DNA of 64,000 bases from contig NZ_BIME01000010.1 in the NCBI RefSeq assembly GCF_004000925.1, positions 124,001-188,000 on the forward strand, read 5' to 3'. Numbering within the stretch: the stretch's first letter is position 1; the number at the start of each line of letters is the position of its first letter. The DNA is from Paenibacillus illinoisensis NBRC 15959. Lineage in GTDB: Bacteria; Bacillota; Bacilli; Paenibacillales; Paenibacillaceae. Positions 1-8,786 of the stretch are shown here, piece by piece. The position numbers were made by a program, and so were the translations under genes. Under the pieces are notes generated by a model, which searched no databases, was not told where the DNA came from, and was given only the letters and a program-made list of their open reading frames with translations.

Positions 1-141
1 TTTCCGGATCAATTGTTGGTTACCGGGAATAGACCAGCTAAGGTTCCGGACGTGCCATCCATATTTTCGGCTCAGCCCCCCAACGAAAGGGCACCGGTAA
101 TGAAAAATAAATCGGCCCTTCCTGTTTCTGTGATGATATGA
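1..141 (+). CDS. possible 3' end of an upstream gene (partial)
   Basis: Frame 1 is open from the first base to a TGA at 139-141, giving 46 residues that end VMKNKSALPVSVMI. The segment is proline-rich and I do not recognise it. A frame of this length open by chance is not rare, so this is only a possible C-terminus of a gene beginning outside the window. It would end 47 bases before the kinase start at 189. An AAGGGC...GCCCTT inverted repeat lies inside the same stretch. Confidence 0.3.
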   Translation, partial: FPDQLLVTGNRPAKVPDVPSIFSAQPPNERAPVMKNKSALPVSVMI

Positions 142-188
142 TGTCCGAATGGCAAGTTTATCATTTACGTGAAAAGGAGGAACCTGTC

Positions 189-1292
189 ATGATTAGTGAA
201 TTTCAGGATACAGTGCCTCACCCAACGAACAGTTTCCCGCCTGTACATCTGGATTACAACAAATATGAAAATGTTCTGGAGCATTTGGATAGTGGTATTA
301 TGTTGTTTGACAGCAACGGTGTATTGACGTTTATTAACGTTCAAATGGCAAAATTGTTGGAGCTTCCCCGAAGTCTGTTGAGCGGCTGCACCCTGATGCA
401 AATGCTGCATCATCCACAGATGAGCCGATTTAAGAAAAAGAAAATTTTACGTATCTACCGGGAGACCATCTTCCACCGTAAGCGCTATCATGAACTGATT
501 GATGAGTATGGCAGACACTGGCTGGTCACAGTAACCTACGGAGATCAGATGGATGGAGATTTTTTGTTCAGTGTCAAGGACGTATCGGATTATAAACAAA
601 TAGAACAGACTGCTTATCAGAATGACAAGCTTGCCATGCTGGGACGCATTTCAGCATCCATCGCGCATGAAATTCGCAATCCTTTGACAGCGATCCGCGG
701 GTTTATACAGCTGCTGCGCCCACATTTGCTGCAATTGGGGAAAGATGAATACGCCAGGATCATATTGACGGAGATTGACAGGGCGAACGATATTATTTAT
801 GAATTCCTGAATTCCTCCAAACCGTCAGCACCGCAGAAGACCATTATATCGGTGGATTCCTTACTCAAAGAGGTCGTCTTACTGACGGAAAGCGAAGGCT
901 TGATGAAAGGGTGCGAGATTACCCTAGATGAAGCAGACTCGCCGATGAACGTCTCCATTGATGTTAAACAGATTAAGCAGGTTATTCTGAATATGGTGAA
1001 AAATGCAATGGATGCCATCGAGGGCGTAGGCGAGGAGCATACAGGTCGCATACGGATCTCCACTGAAACCGAGAACAGGTATGTGCAGATTTCCATTACG
1101 GATAACGGTCAGGGTATGGACCACAACACGCTTGTACGTCTGTTTGATCCATTTTTCACGACTAAAGAGAGCGGGACAGGACTGGGTCTTTCGGTAAGTT
1201 ATCGCATCATCAAAAACCACGGGGGCACAATCTCGGTTGATAGTAAAAAGGGTGAAGGAACCCGGTTTATAATTATGCTCCCATTAGTGTAA
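189..1292 (+). CDS. PAS-domain sensor histidine kinase, sporulation-kinase type
   Basis: Predicted cytoplasmic sensor kinase of 367 aa that would autophosphorylate on His and pass phosphate to a response regulator. In spore formers, kinases of this layout often feed the Spo0A phosphorelay. A PAS-like domain lies at about residues 24-125, the H-box (SIAHEIRNPL) has the phospho-acceptor at H160, and the HATPase has an N-box (NMVKNAMDAI), G1 (DNGQGM) and G2 (GTGLGLS). No membrane segment is visible. I chose ATG 189 because AAAGGAGG lies eight bases upstream; an in-frame ATG at 138 lacks such a site. A strong terminator follows, so it looks monocistronic. The specific partner is inference. Confidence 0.88.
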   Translation: MISEFQDTVPHPTNSFPPVHLDYNKYENVLEHLDSGIMLFDSNGVLTFINVQMAKLLELPRSLLSGCTLMQMLHHPQMSRFKKKKILRIYRETIFHRKRYHELIDEYGRHWLVTVTYGDQMDGDFLFSVKDVSDYKQIEQTAYQNDKLAMLGRISASIAHEIRNPLTAIRGFIQLLRPHLLQLGKDEYARIILTEIDRANDIIYEFLNSSKPSAPQKTIISVDSLLKEVVLLTESEGLMKGCEITLDEADSPMNVSIDVKQIKQVILNMVKNAMDAIEGVGEEHTGRIRISTETENRYVQISITDNGQGMDHNTLVRLFDPFFTTKESGTGLGLSVSYRIIKNHGGTISVDSKKGEGTRFIIMLPLV

Positions 1293-1306
1293 TACGGCAA
1301 AATGAG

Positions 1307-1342
1307 AAGGAATCGGCATGTTGGCCGATTCCTTTTGTTTTT
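1307..1342 (+). terminator. Rho-independent terminator after the kinase gene
   Basis: Perfect 11-bp stem AAGGAATCGGC / GCCGATTCCTT (1307-1317 and 1324-1334) with a 6-base loop, followed by a long T-rich run. Confidence 0.9.
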
Positions 1343-1413
1343 TTTTGGAAGCATTATGGGTTATAGTTAGAATGAATGCGGATACATACTCATAGCTTGC
1401 GAAAGGAAGGTGC

Positions 1414-2385
1414 ATGATGAATATTCAGGAAATGGAACAGATGAATAAAAATCTGACGAATCATGTGGGACAGGTTATTGTAGGCAAGGAGCAAACCATA
1501 GAACTGATCATGACCGCAGTTATCGCTTCAGGACATGTATTGCTTGAGGACGTACCAGGTACAGGAAAAACACTGCTGGCCAAATCGGTAGCTTCATCTT
1601 TGGATTGTACGTTTCAACGCATACAATTCACCCCGGACTTGCTGCCGTCTGATCTGACGGGGATTCATTTCTACAATCAAAAGTCTGGTGATTTCGAATT
1701 CAGAGCCGGTCCGTTGTTTGCGAACCTTGTGCTGGCCGACGAGATCAATCGTGCTACACCGCGAACCCAATCGAGCTTGCTGGAATGCATGGAAGAGCGT
1801 CAGATCAGTATTGATGGTTCAACGAGACAGCTGGAACGTCCATTCATCGTAATAGCAACCCAGAACCCGATTGATAATCAGGGGACCTTTCCGCTGCCTG
1901 AGGCACAAATGGATCGATTCATGATGAAAATTCGCATGGGTTATCCAAGCAGTGATGAAAGTGTAGAGATTCTGAGAAGGACTATAGCCGGTCGTTCGGT
2001 TAACGATCTTACATCCATATTAAGTCGTGAGCAGCTTCTTGAGGCGCAGCGTACATACCAGTCCGTCCAGGTCGAAGAAGACCTGCTTAAATACATGATT
2101 CGTCTTACAGAAGAGACACGCAGACACCCTGAGCTTTCGCTTGGTGTTAGTCCAAGGGGAGCGCAAGCCTTACTGAAGGCGTGTCAGGCATGGGCCGCAT
2201 TGCATGGCAGGGATTACGTTCTACCAGATGACATCAAGATTCTGGCTGAACCTGTACTGGCTCACCGACTTGTATTCCGTAACAGGGTGAGGCAACAGGA
2301 AGGCGCTGCGGAGCGGATCATTCATGGGATTCTGACCCAGGCAGAGGTGCCAACGGAGAGCATTGGCACCGGCAGTGGACGGTAA
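1414..2385 (+). CDS. MoxR-family AAA+ ATPase
   Basis: 323-aa AAA+ ATPase of the MoxR type, a family that acts as a chaperone-like maturation factor usually encoded beside DUF58 proteins. The Walker A is PGTGKTLLA near residues 47-55, the Walker B is LVLADEINRA, and sensor 1 is IVIATQNP, all canonical. GGAAGG precedes ATG 1414, with a second ATG directly after. The DUF58 gene begins two bases after this stop and the membrane gene overlaps that one by four bases, so the three form one operon. The substrate is not known from sequence. Secretion, cell-envelope and stress roles are all reported for the family. Confidence 0.92.
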   Translation: MMNIQEMEQMNKNLTNHVGQVIVGKEQTIELIMTAVIASGHVLLEDVPGTGKTLLAKSVASSLDCTFQRIQFTPDLLPSDLTGIHFYNQKSGDFEFRAGPLFANLVLADEINRATPRTQSSLLECMEERQISIDGSTRQLERPFIVIATQNPIDNQGTFPLPEAQMDRFMMKIRMGYPSSDESVEILRRTIAGRSVNDLTSILSREQLLEAQRTYQSVQVEEDLLKYMIRLTEETRRHPELSLGVSPRGAQALLKACQAWAALHGRDYVLPDDIKILAEPVLAHRLVFRNRVRQQEGAAERIIHGILTQAEVPTESIGTGSGR

Positions 2386-2387
2386 TT

Positions 2388-3512
2388 ATGGCACTATTAT
2401 GGCTTGTCATTGTAGGGGGTATTATCATTGGCCTACAAGGTGTATGGTTTGGACGCCCGGCATTACGAAGGCTGAAGTATACACGTGAATTCAGCAAACT
2501 GCGCTGTTACGCAGGCGATGAGCTTGAGATGGTGGAGACGATAGCGAATGAGAAGCGGGTCACAGTACCCTGGCTGAGACTTGAGGCGATGATGCCCGGA
2601 TCCTTTGTCTTTCGCAGTGGTTCAGGCATGGATATCAGTCAAGGTGATATCTACCAGAATCACAAAAGTATATTTACTTTGAAACCATTTACGAGAATTA
2701 CACGCAAGCATCCGATTATGTGCAGTAAACGTGGTATCTACACGTTGAATACGGTGACCATGACAGGTGGAGATCTGTTTGGCGTCTGGCGTAATACCCA
2801 ACCGATCCCTGTCCATCTGTCCATGATCGTATATCCATCGCTGGTCGCTGCTGAAGATCTGCCTGCCATTTACCAGGTGTGGCAGGGGGAGGTAGAGGTA
2901 TCACGCTGGATCGTGGAGGATCCATTTCTTATTCTTGGCGTACGTCCTTACGGAGCAGGCGATCCCATGAACCGAATTCATTGGAAAGCAAGCGCACGTA
3001 CAGGTGAGCTGCAGGTATACAAGCAAGGCTGGACAGCTGATCCACAGTCCTGGATTATTGTAAATATTCAGGAGTCGGAGGATATGTGGAGTGTAGTAAC
3101 CCGACCTGAGCCGATTGAGCGTGCACTGAGCTATGCGGCAACGGCTGCAGCCGATGCGATTGGCAGAGGACTCCCTGCAGGATTCGCTCACAACGGCTAT
3201 CGGGTAAATGGCGGGCGTGATCCGCTTCGAATTGAACCTGATTATGGCAACCCGCATCTGGAGCTGCTTTTGGAGGCAATGGCTGAAACCGAGTTGAAAT
3301 GCATGGTTCCCATGGAACAGTTCCTGAATGATGAAGTGAAGCGCAATGAGGAAGCTCATCAGGCACGAAGCTATCTTTTAATTACGTCTTACGTTTCTAC
3401 TGCCATGGAGCATGAGATTGCTCGCCTGCATGAACAGGGACACCGAGTAACCATTCTGCCTGTGGAGCCAGATCACATCGGTACGAAGAGCAACAAGGCG
3501 GTGAGTGCATGA
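2388..3512 (+). CDS. DUF58 domain protein
   Basis: 374-aa protein with one N-terminal membrane segment (residues 2-20) and the DUF58 signature around residues 190-210 (PYGAGDPMNRIHWKASARTG). DUF58 proteins have a von Willebrand A-like fold and are regularly co-encoded with MoxR ATPases, which are thought to act on them. The start is two bases after the MoxR stop, so translation is probably coupled, and the end overlaps the next start by ATGA. The molecular function is not established; the MoxR partnership rests on family knowledge and operon position. Confidence 0.9.
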   Translation: MALLWLVIVGGIIIGLQGVWFGRPALRRLKYTREFSKLRCYAGDELEMVETIANEKRVTVPWLRLEAMMPGSFVFRSGSGMDISQGDIYQNHKSIFTLKPFTRITRKHPIMCSKRGIYTLNTVTMTGGDLFGVWRNTQPIPVHLSMIVYPSLVAAEDLPAIYQVWQGEVEVSRWIVEDPFLILGVRPYGAGDPMNRIHWKASARTGELQVYKQGWTADPQSWIIVNIQESEDMWSVVTRPEPIERALSYAATAAADAIGRGLPAGFAHNGYRVNGGRDPLRIEPDYGNPHLELLLEAMAETELKCMVPMEQFLNDEVKRNEEAHQARSYLLITSYVSTAMEHEIARLHEQGHRVTILPVEPDHIGTKSNKAVSA

Positions 3513-4816
3513 GTGATCCGACTTGGGAAAGCAAATCAAGACTAGGGATGTCTCTGCTCGCGACGCTGCTAATTGGCGTTTATGTGTTTCCTTTGTTGAC
3601 CCTTACTTCATTCTATGCAAACGGTCATTTTCCTTATATTCTGCTGATCATCTATGCTTTGGCAAGCGGCATCGGCGTGCTGCTTGGCCATAGGTTTCAA
3701 GGATTAGGAACCCGTATGTGGCTTCGGTTAGTTGGAGCTCTGCTCCTAGGGGTGGCTGTATCCCTTATTGTGGTTTGGATAGCTGGACATACGGGACCGG
3801 AATTAATCACAACTCTTCTGTGGGGGGCTCTATCAGCCTTTGTAGGATTGGCGCCAGAACCATCACTTCGCTCCACCTTGATGTGGAGATGGCAGATCTT
3901 CGGCGTTGTCGGGTCTATTATAGGAGGTATTTTCTCGCGTTGGTTCGAGCCCTTATTCCCATTGCAGACCTATGGAGGAACATTATATGCAACAGGCTTC
4001 ATCAGTTTTGTTGCTTGTCTCCTTAATGTCTACAGTTCACAGCTGGATAGAGCCGTATTAAATGATGGCAAGAGAAAGATTGTGCTTCGGGAATTCAACA
4101 GAGCGAATCATCAGCGGTTGATATGGATGTTGTTAATCATTGCAGGTATCGGAGCATTTCCCAGTCTAGCCGCCTGGCTCGCTCCACTGCGGGATCGTCT
4201 GCTCGCATGGATCAGGGGATTAATAGGTCCGTCTTCCGATCCGCAGTTGCCCATGACACCAGACTCTGGTATTGACCCATCAAAGCTTCCAGGGAGAGTG
4301 ACAGAGCAGTCAGAACCATCTGTTTTCTGGGACATGCTGGGATGGTTCGTTCTAGGTGCTTCTGCTGCACTGATTCTATGGCTTATCTTCAGATTGGGGC
4401 GTAAGACTATAAACCGTCTTATGGACCGATTGAGGGGGATGATGGAACCCAGGGAGCGGAGGGCCGAGCCGCGGACCGAATACATCGATATTAGTGAAAC
4501 CCTGGAAACACCCGTGAGACCACGCAAACCCTGGTTCCGGAAAAAAGAAACACCCCCATCTCAGGAGGCCGAGCGCGTTCGTTACTACTACAGAAAATGG
4601 ATAGATCAAGCCAGACAGCGAGGGGTCGAAATTGAAGCTGCACAGACTCCGCTGGAAGCAGCAGAGAAGATCCGGCATCACAAGCCATCTTCAGGCAAGC
4701 AAGATACGCAGAGATTTTCAGACATTTTAACAAGTACCTATAACGCGGTTCGTTACGGAAAAAAAGCTCCGAATCCTTCCGAGATGTCCGAGATTGATCA
4801 GAACTGGAAGTCTTGA
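3509..4816 (+). CDS. membrane protein with C-terminal DUF4129-like domain
   Basis: 435-aa integral membrane protein. About five to six hydrophobic segments occupy the first 230 residues and one more lies near residues 275-295. The cytosolic tail (YYYRKWIDQARQRGVEIEAA...TPLEAAEKI) looks like DUF4129, which in MoxR-DUF58 operons is normally fused to a transglutaminase-like protease or encoded separately. I see no Cys-His-Asp transglutaminase core here, so this seems to be the DUF4129-only version. The start overlaps the DUF58 stop by four bases. Function is unknown; a role in the envelope with its two operon partners is inference. Confidence 0.8.
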   Translation: MSDPTWESKSRLGMSLLATLLIGVYVFPLLTLTSFYANGHFPYILLIIYALASGIGVLLGHRFQGLGTRMWLRLVGALLLGVAVSLIVVWIAGHTGPELITTLLWGALSAFVGLAPEPSLRSTLMWRWQIFGVVGSIIGGIFSRWFEPLFPLQTYGGTLYATGFISFVACLLNVYSSQLDRAVLNDGKRKIVLREFNRANHQRLIWMLLIIAGIGAFPSLAAWLAPLRDRLLAWIRGLIGPSSDPQLPMTPDSGIDPSKLPGRVTEQSEPSVFWDMLGWFVLGASAALILWLIFRLGRKTINRLMDRLRGMMEPRERRAEPRTEYIDISETLETPVRPRKPWFRKKETPPSQEAERVRYYYRKWIDQARQRGVEIEAAQTPLEAAEKIRHHKPSSGKQDTQRFSDILTSTYNAVRYGKKAPNPSEMSEIDQNWKS

Positions 4817-4918
4817 TAGAACCATTAGACCCAATAACGTGTTTATCCCTTTACTTTTCTTGTTACGTTCAAGTATCATGAGAGGAATACACAAGTTGGT
4901 CAGAAAAGGAGCAGACAA

Positions 4919-5875
4919 ATGAAGACAAATCATTGCAAAATTGTAGATTGCACCATTCGTGATGGCGGATTGGTAAATAATTGGGACTTTAGCGTGGACT
5001 TCGTTCAACAGCTATATGCTGGATTGAATGAGGCAGGCGTTGATTATATGGAAATCGGTTATAAAAACTCGCCGAAACTGCTGAAAGGTGCCGAAGAAGC
5101 AGGACCATGGCGTTTCCTGAATGATGACTTCCTGCGCAAAGTGATCCCGCAAAAAGGAAATACCAAATTGTCTGCTCTGGTTGACGTCGGACGTGTGGAC
5201 GAGAATGACATTTTGCCGCGCAGCGAGAGCATGCTGGATCTGATCCGTGTAGCCTGCTACAGCAAAGATGTGGACAAGGCTTTGGCCCTTGTTCAAACGT
5301 TCCATGATCGTGGATATGAAACAACCCTGAACATCATGGCTTTGTCCAATGTCATGGAGAACGAATTGCTCGAAGCCTTTGAATTGATCAAAGAGAGCTC
5401 TGTAGACGTTGTGTACATCGTTGACTCTTATGGCAGCCTCGACCATAACGACGTGAAGTACCTCGTTGAAAAGTTCAAAACCCATCTGCCAAACAAACGT
5501 CTCGGTGTTCACACTCACAATAACATGCAGCTTGCATTCTCCAATACGCTTGTCGCTGCAGAGCTTGGCGTCGAACTACTGGATGCTTCCGTATATGGTA
5601 TGGGCCGTGCAGCAGGTAACTGCCCAACTGAACTTCTTGTGGCGCATCTGAAGGGAACGAAATATAACTTGCGTCCGGTACTTGGCGTATTGGAACAATT
5701 GATGGTTCCTCTTCGTGAAAAAGAAGAATGGGGCTACATCCTGCCATACATGATCACAGGAGCACTTGACGAGCATCCGCGTTCGGCAATGGCCCTGCGT
5801 TCGTCATCCGAGAAGGATAACGTCGTGGATTTCTATGATAAATTGACAACGCCTGAAGTGAATTTTGATAAATAA
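4919..5875 (+). CDS. DRE-TIM metallolyase / HMGL-like aldolase domain protein
   Basis: 318-aa protein resembling the HMG-CoA lyase / 4-hydroxy-2-oxovalerate aldolase superfamily. The N-terminal VDCTIRDGGLVNNW matches the D-x-T-x-R-D-G metal- and substrate-binding start of DRE-TIM barrels, and GVHTHNNMQLAFSNT matches the His-x-His metal ligand region. It is shorter than typical 4-hydroxy-2-oxovalerate aldolases (about 340 aa) and has no dehydrogenase partner alongside, so the substrate cannot be assigned. AAAGGAG precedes ATG 4919. It appears monocistronic, with a terminator-like hairpin about 100 bases downstream. Confidence 0.85.
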   Translation: MKTNHCKIVDCTIRDGGLVNNWDFSVDFVQQLYAGLNEAGVDYMEIGYKNSPKLLKGAEEAGPWRFLNDDFLRKVIPQKGNTKLSALVDVGRVDENDILPRSESMLDLIRVACYSKDVDKALALVQTFHDRGYETTLNIMALSNVMENELLEAFELIKESSVDVVYIVDSYGSLDHNDVKYLVEKFKTHLPNKRLGVHTHNNMQLAFSNTLVAAELGVELLDASVYGMGRAAGNCPTELLVAHLKGTKYNLRPVLGVLEQLMVPLREKEEWGYILPYMITGALDEHPRSAMALRSSSEKDNVVDFYDKLTTPEVNFDK

Positions 5876-6253
5876 TTTTTTCGGTAAACATCATAGAAGC
5901 AACGGTCATGTATCAGATTCTCCGCAATGCATTTTGTATGGAAAATAGTCTGAAATGCTGTTGCAAACTAAAGGGACATGGACTCCAATTGGAGATTCAT
6001 GTTTTTTTAGTTCTTAGTGCCTTGTTTTTCTACGTGGATATGAATACATATTCCTATTTTCAACTATTTTTTAGTTCACGTCCGCAGAATTAAATGTTAT
6101 TATGTACCAGATAGCATGTATTGGCATGTGAATTGAACGTTGGTAAATATTTATTGTCGAATGGTGTAATAATGAAAGTTTTCAAACCTGAACGTCATAG
6201 ACGAGGGCTAAAGGTTATTCAGGATAGGTGATCCCGGGAAGGAAAAACAAGGC
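5876..6253. other. 378-base intergenic region
   Basis: AT-rich gap between the aldolase-like gene and the GGDEF-EAL gene. It holds one terminator-like hairpin (listed separately). I see no tRNA, no recognised riboswitch core and no convincing long reading frame. The promoter of the downstream gene must lie in the right half, but I could not place -35 and -10 boxes with confidence. Confidence 0.6.
5976..6008 (+). terminator. probable terminator of the aldolase-like gene
   Basis: ACATG-GA-CTCC AATT GGAG-ATT-CATGT forms a bulged hairpin followed by seven T. It lies about 100 bases past the stop codon. Confidence 0.65.
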
Positions 6254-8380
6254 ATGAAGGCAAATTCGCAAGATCAGAGAAAAGTGATATGGGTCGCACT
6301 AGGCGGCTTATTATGTTTCCTCGTAAGTCAATGGTATCGTTCCTCTGCAAGCTCTGATCTAATCATATCCGGATACCCAGTGCTGACGCTACTTGGCGGA
6401 TTCGTTGCTGCTGCAGCCTGTATCGGTATTTACAACCAAAGCTGGTTGTTCCAGACCCAAAAGTTAACCCTGCGCAGAATCATGATTACAACGCTTTTTT
6501 TGTTGATCGGCCTGTTTGAATTAATTCATATCGTTTCATATGCGGAAGAGATGCCGAGTGGCGCGATGTTGGAATCAGAATTTTCCCTCAAAATGATGAC
6601 GCTGGGCTCTGTGATCTGTGCAGTGGGTTTATTGCTTATTTATGCAGTGAGAGAAAAAGAGATTGCGTTACCGCGTAAATTTTTACTATTTAGCGGAACG
6701 CTGGGTACGTTTGTCCTGTTGTACACAGCGGGTGTTCAGGAATGGAGCTGGCTGCCCAAATTAACTCAGCAAGAAGTGCTAAGCGAAACGTTTATGAAAA
6801 TTCACTTCTTGGTCGGTCTTCTTTACGGGATCACCGCATTTGTGTTGTATTTGAAGTGGAAGAAGGGTAAAGAGGGAGATTTGCCTTCTATTCTGTGTGG
6901 AGCCCTGTGCTTCTTCTACGGAGAGTGCTACTTGATTTCTGCAACGCAGATCAGCGACTTGAATCTGTTATTTGCATTGTGGATGAATTGTCTGGGATAT
7001 TTCTTTGTACAAAAAGGACTATATACAACGGTAGTGGATACCCCGTTTCTGAAGCAGCAGGCTGCTGAAGCCAAAATGAACTATATTGCTCATCATGACG
7101 ATGTAACGGGTCTGCCAAATCGCCGCCGCCTTTCCCAGAGACTCAAAAGATTGATGGATGAAGCAGTGAAACAGGACGAGCTCGTCGGTGTACTCGTTTT
7201 GAATATCAACCGGTTCAAAACGATTAACGACTCCCTCGGTCAGCAGGCTGCTAACCGTGTTCTTCGTCAAGTGGGGCAGCGTCTGAAGCAATCGTCTCTG
7301 CCGGGCGAAGAAGTGTATGGTCTTGGTCGGGACGAGTTTGTGGTCACGATGACGGACCTCTGGAATACAGAAAATGCTCTGCGCCGAACAAGATCGATTT
7401 TGCAGCTGTTTGAAAAGCCAGTCATGGTTGATGGCAACGACTATCATATAACGCTTGGAATTGGCATGGCCATATATCCCCATGACGGGGGATCACCAGA
7501 GGAAATCATTCAAAATGCGGATACTGCGCTTCATAACGCCAAGGAACAGGGGATCGAATTGAACCGGTATGCTCATGCAATGCAGATGAAGGCACAGGAA
7601 CGACTGCAGCTGGAGAATGATCTGCGGAAAGCGTTGGATCGAGGTCAGTTTTATCTTGTATACCAACCACAGATCAATATCGCAAGTGGTTTAATCGTTG
7701 GTATGGAGGCTCTGGTACGCTGGCAGCATCCACAGCGCGGCGCAATTTCTCCTGCAGAGTTTATCCCACTGGCGGAAGAGAGCGGACTAATTGTACCGCT
7801 GGGCGAGTGGGTGCTTCGGGAGGCGTGTGCGCAGAACAAGCAATGGCAGGAAGCTGGATACCGCAAACTGTGTGTGTCTGTTAATCTCTCGATGAGACAA
7901 TTCAGACATTCCCATCTGCTGGATAACATCAACGGCATACTGAGGGAAACAGGATTGGAGCCGGACTGGCTGGAACTGGAGATTACCGAAAGTATGACAT
8001 TTGACAAAGATCGTGCGTTTGAACAACTTCGCAAAATTAAAGAGATTGGTGTGCAAATCAGTATTGATGATTTTGGAACAGGATACAGTTCGCTGCATTA
8101 CCTGAAGGATCTGCCGATTGATCGGCTCAAAATTGACCGTTCATTCGTGAACGAAGTCATGGAGGATCGCAATAATGCAGCAATCGTCTCCACCATTACA
8201 TCCATGGCTCATCATCTGCAATTGAAGGTGACAGCCGAAGGAGTGGAAAACGAGTCGCAGCTGGTGTTCCTTCGGGATCAGCATTGCCATGAAGCACAGG
8301 GATACTTTTTCAGTAAACCCATTGTGGCGGCTGATTTTGAAAAGCGGTTTTTACGAGATGTGGATAAACCTACAGGATAG
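6254..8380 (+). CDS. membrane-bound GGDEF-EAL (c-di-GMP) protein
   Basis: 708-aa protein in the c-di-GMP signalling superfamily. Residues 1-260 hold about seven to eight hydrophobic helices, a MASE-like sensory module. A GGDEF domain occupies about 280-440 and an EAL domain about 455-700. The GGDEF active site reads GLGRDEF, with Arg in place of the second Gly, so cyclase activity is doubtful. The EAL site (GMEALVRWQHP), ENLS-type VNLSMRQF, ELEITES and IDDFGTGYSS motifs look intact, predicting phosphodiesterase activity. GGAAGGAA precedes ATG 6254. It is monocistronic with a strong terminator. The degenerate GGDEF may be a GTP-sensing regulatory domain, which is inference. Confidence 0.92.
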   Translation: MKANSQDQRKVIWVALGGLLCFLVSQWYRSSASSDLIISGYPVLTLLGGFVAAAACIGIYNQSWLFQTQKLTLRRIMITTLFLLIGLFELIHIVSYAEEMPSGAMLESEFSLKMMTLGSVICAVGLLLIYAVREKEIALPRKFLLFSGTLGTFVLLYTAGVQEWSWLPKLTQQEVLSETFMKIHFLVGLLYGITAFVLYLKWKKGKEGDLPSILCGALCFFYGECYLISATQISDLNLLFALWMNCLGYFFVQKGLYTTVVDTPFLKQQAAEAKMNYIAHHDDVTGLPNRRRLSQRLKRLMDEAVKQDELVGVLVLNINRFKTINDSLGQQAANRVLRQVGQRLKQSSLPGEEVYGLGRDEFVVTMTDLWNTENALRRTRSILQLFEKPVMVDGNDYHITLGIGMAIYPHDGGSPEEIIQNADTALHNAKEQGIELNRYAHAMQMKAQERLQLENDLRKALDRGQFYLVYQPQINIASGLIVGMEALVRWQHPQRGAISPAEFIPLAEESGLIVPLGEWVLREACAQNKQWQEAGYRKLCVSVNLSMRQFRHSHLLDNINGILRETGLEPDWLELEITESMTFDKDRAFEQLRKIKEIGVQISIDDFGTGYSSLHYLKDLPIDRLKIDRSFVNEVMEDRNNAAIVSTITSMAHHLQLKVTAEGVENESQLVFLRDQHCHEAQGYFFSKPIVAADFEKRFLRDVDKPTG

Positions 8381-8386
8381 CCATCA

Positions 8387-8417
8387 GACAGGAGCGGGAA
8401 TCGCTTCTGTCTTTTTT
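8387..8417 (+). terminator. terminator after the GGDEF-EAL gene
   Basis: Ten-bp stem GACAGGAGCG / CGCTTCTGTC (one G-T pair), loop GGAAT, then six T. Confidence 0.92.
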
Positions 8418-8453
8418 GTTTGTCACCCAAAAGGAAAAAATGGGAATTAAAAG

Positions 8454-8482
8454 TTGCAAGGACCGGATGAACATGTTATATT
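8454..8482 (+). promoter_or_regulatory. promoter of the tRNA-Pro / tRNA-Gly unit
   Basis: -35 TTGCAA at 8454-8459, 17-base spacer, -10 TATATT at 8477-8482, about 40 bases before tRNA-Pro. A sigma-A type match. Confidence 0.75.
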
Positions 8483-8522
8483 AGTCTTTGTAAAAACCGT
8501 GTTAAGATTCTTAGGAACTTAA

Positions 8523-8596
8523 CGGGACGTAGCTCAGCTTGGTAGAGCACCTGGTTTGGGACCAGGGGGTCGCATGTTCAAATCGTGTCGTCCCGA
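8523..8596 (+). tRNA. tRNA-Pro (anticodon TGG)
   Basis: 74-base cloverleaf. The acceptor stem is CGGGACG / CGTCCCG with discriminator A. The anticodon arm is CCTGG-TTTGGGA-CCAGG, giving TGG. The T arm is GCATG-TTCAAAT-CGTGT. It is co-transcribed with tRNA-Gly, 11 bases downstream. Confidence 0.97.
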
Positions 8597-8607
8597 TCGT
8601 CAATCGT

Positions 8608-8678
8608 GCGGGTGTAGTTCAATGGTAGAACTCCAGCCTTCCAAGCTGGTAGCGTGGGTTCGATTCCCATCACCCGCT
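8608..8678 (+). tRNA. tRNA-Gly (anticodon TCC), prophage target, intact
   Basis: 71-base cloverleaf with acceptor stem GCGGGTG / CACCCGC and anticodon arm CCAGC-CTTCCAA-GCTGG, giving TCC. Its 3' 45 bases plus one more base are repeated at the far end of the prophage. Integration therefore replaced the 3' half with an identical phage-borne copy and left the gene functional. Confidence 0.97.
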
Positions 8679-8679
8679 T
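8634..8679 (+). repeat. attL core (46-bp direct repeat)
   Basis: Identical over 46 bases to 51506-51551. It runs from the second C of the anticodon stem through the acceptor end of tRNA-Gly. The integrase gene lies directly inside this end. The two copies are 42,872 bases apart, which is the expected size of the excised circle. Confidence 0.95.
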
Positions 8680-8697
8680 TATAAGTTGTAACACCCG

Positions 8698-8730
8698 AAA
8701 CCCTTGGCCCACAAGGGTTTTTTCTTTTTT
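8698..8730 (+). terminator. terminator just inside attL (tRNA transcript end)
   Basis: Stem AAACCCTTG / CAAGGGTTT with a 5-base loop GCCCA, then a T-rich run. It is supplied by the prophage and replaces the host terminator now found beyond attR. Confidence 0.88.
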
Positions 8731-8764
8731 TAAAATATGTTGCTCGACATGCGACAATTGAGTC

Positions 8765-8786
8765 ATGGGGCAGATCATGGGGCAAA
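8765..8786. promoter_or_regulatory. candidate left arm-type integrase sites
   Basis: Two direct copies of ATGGGGCA at 8765-8772 and 8777-8784, 12 bases apart, about 90 bases inside the attL core. A matching pair lies inside attR at 51375-51394. Paired direct repeats flanking the core on both arms are what tyrosine integrases bind through their N-terminal domain. The second copy overlaps the end of the integrase coding region. Confidence 0.6.

Noticed and set aside
5876-6253. c-di-GMP riboswitch before the GGDEF-EAL gene
   Set aside because: I looked for the GEMM core and found no matching conserved sequence or paired arms.
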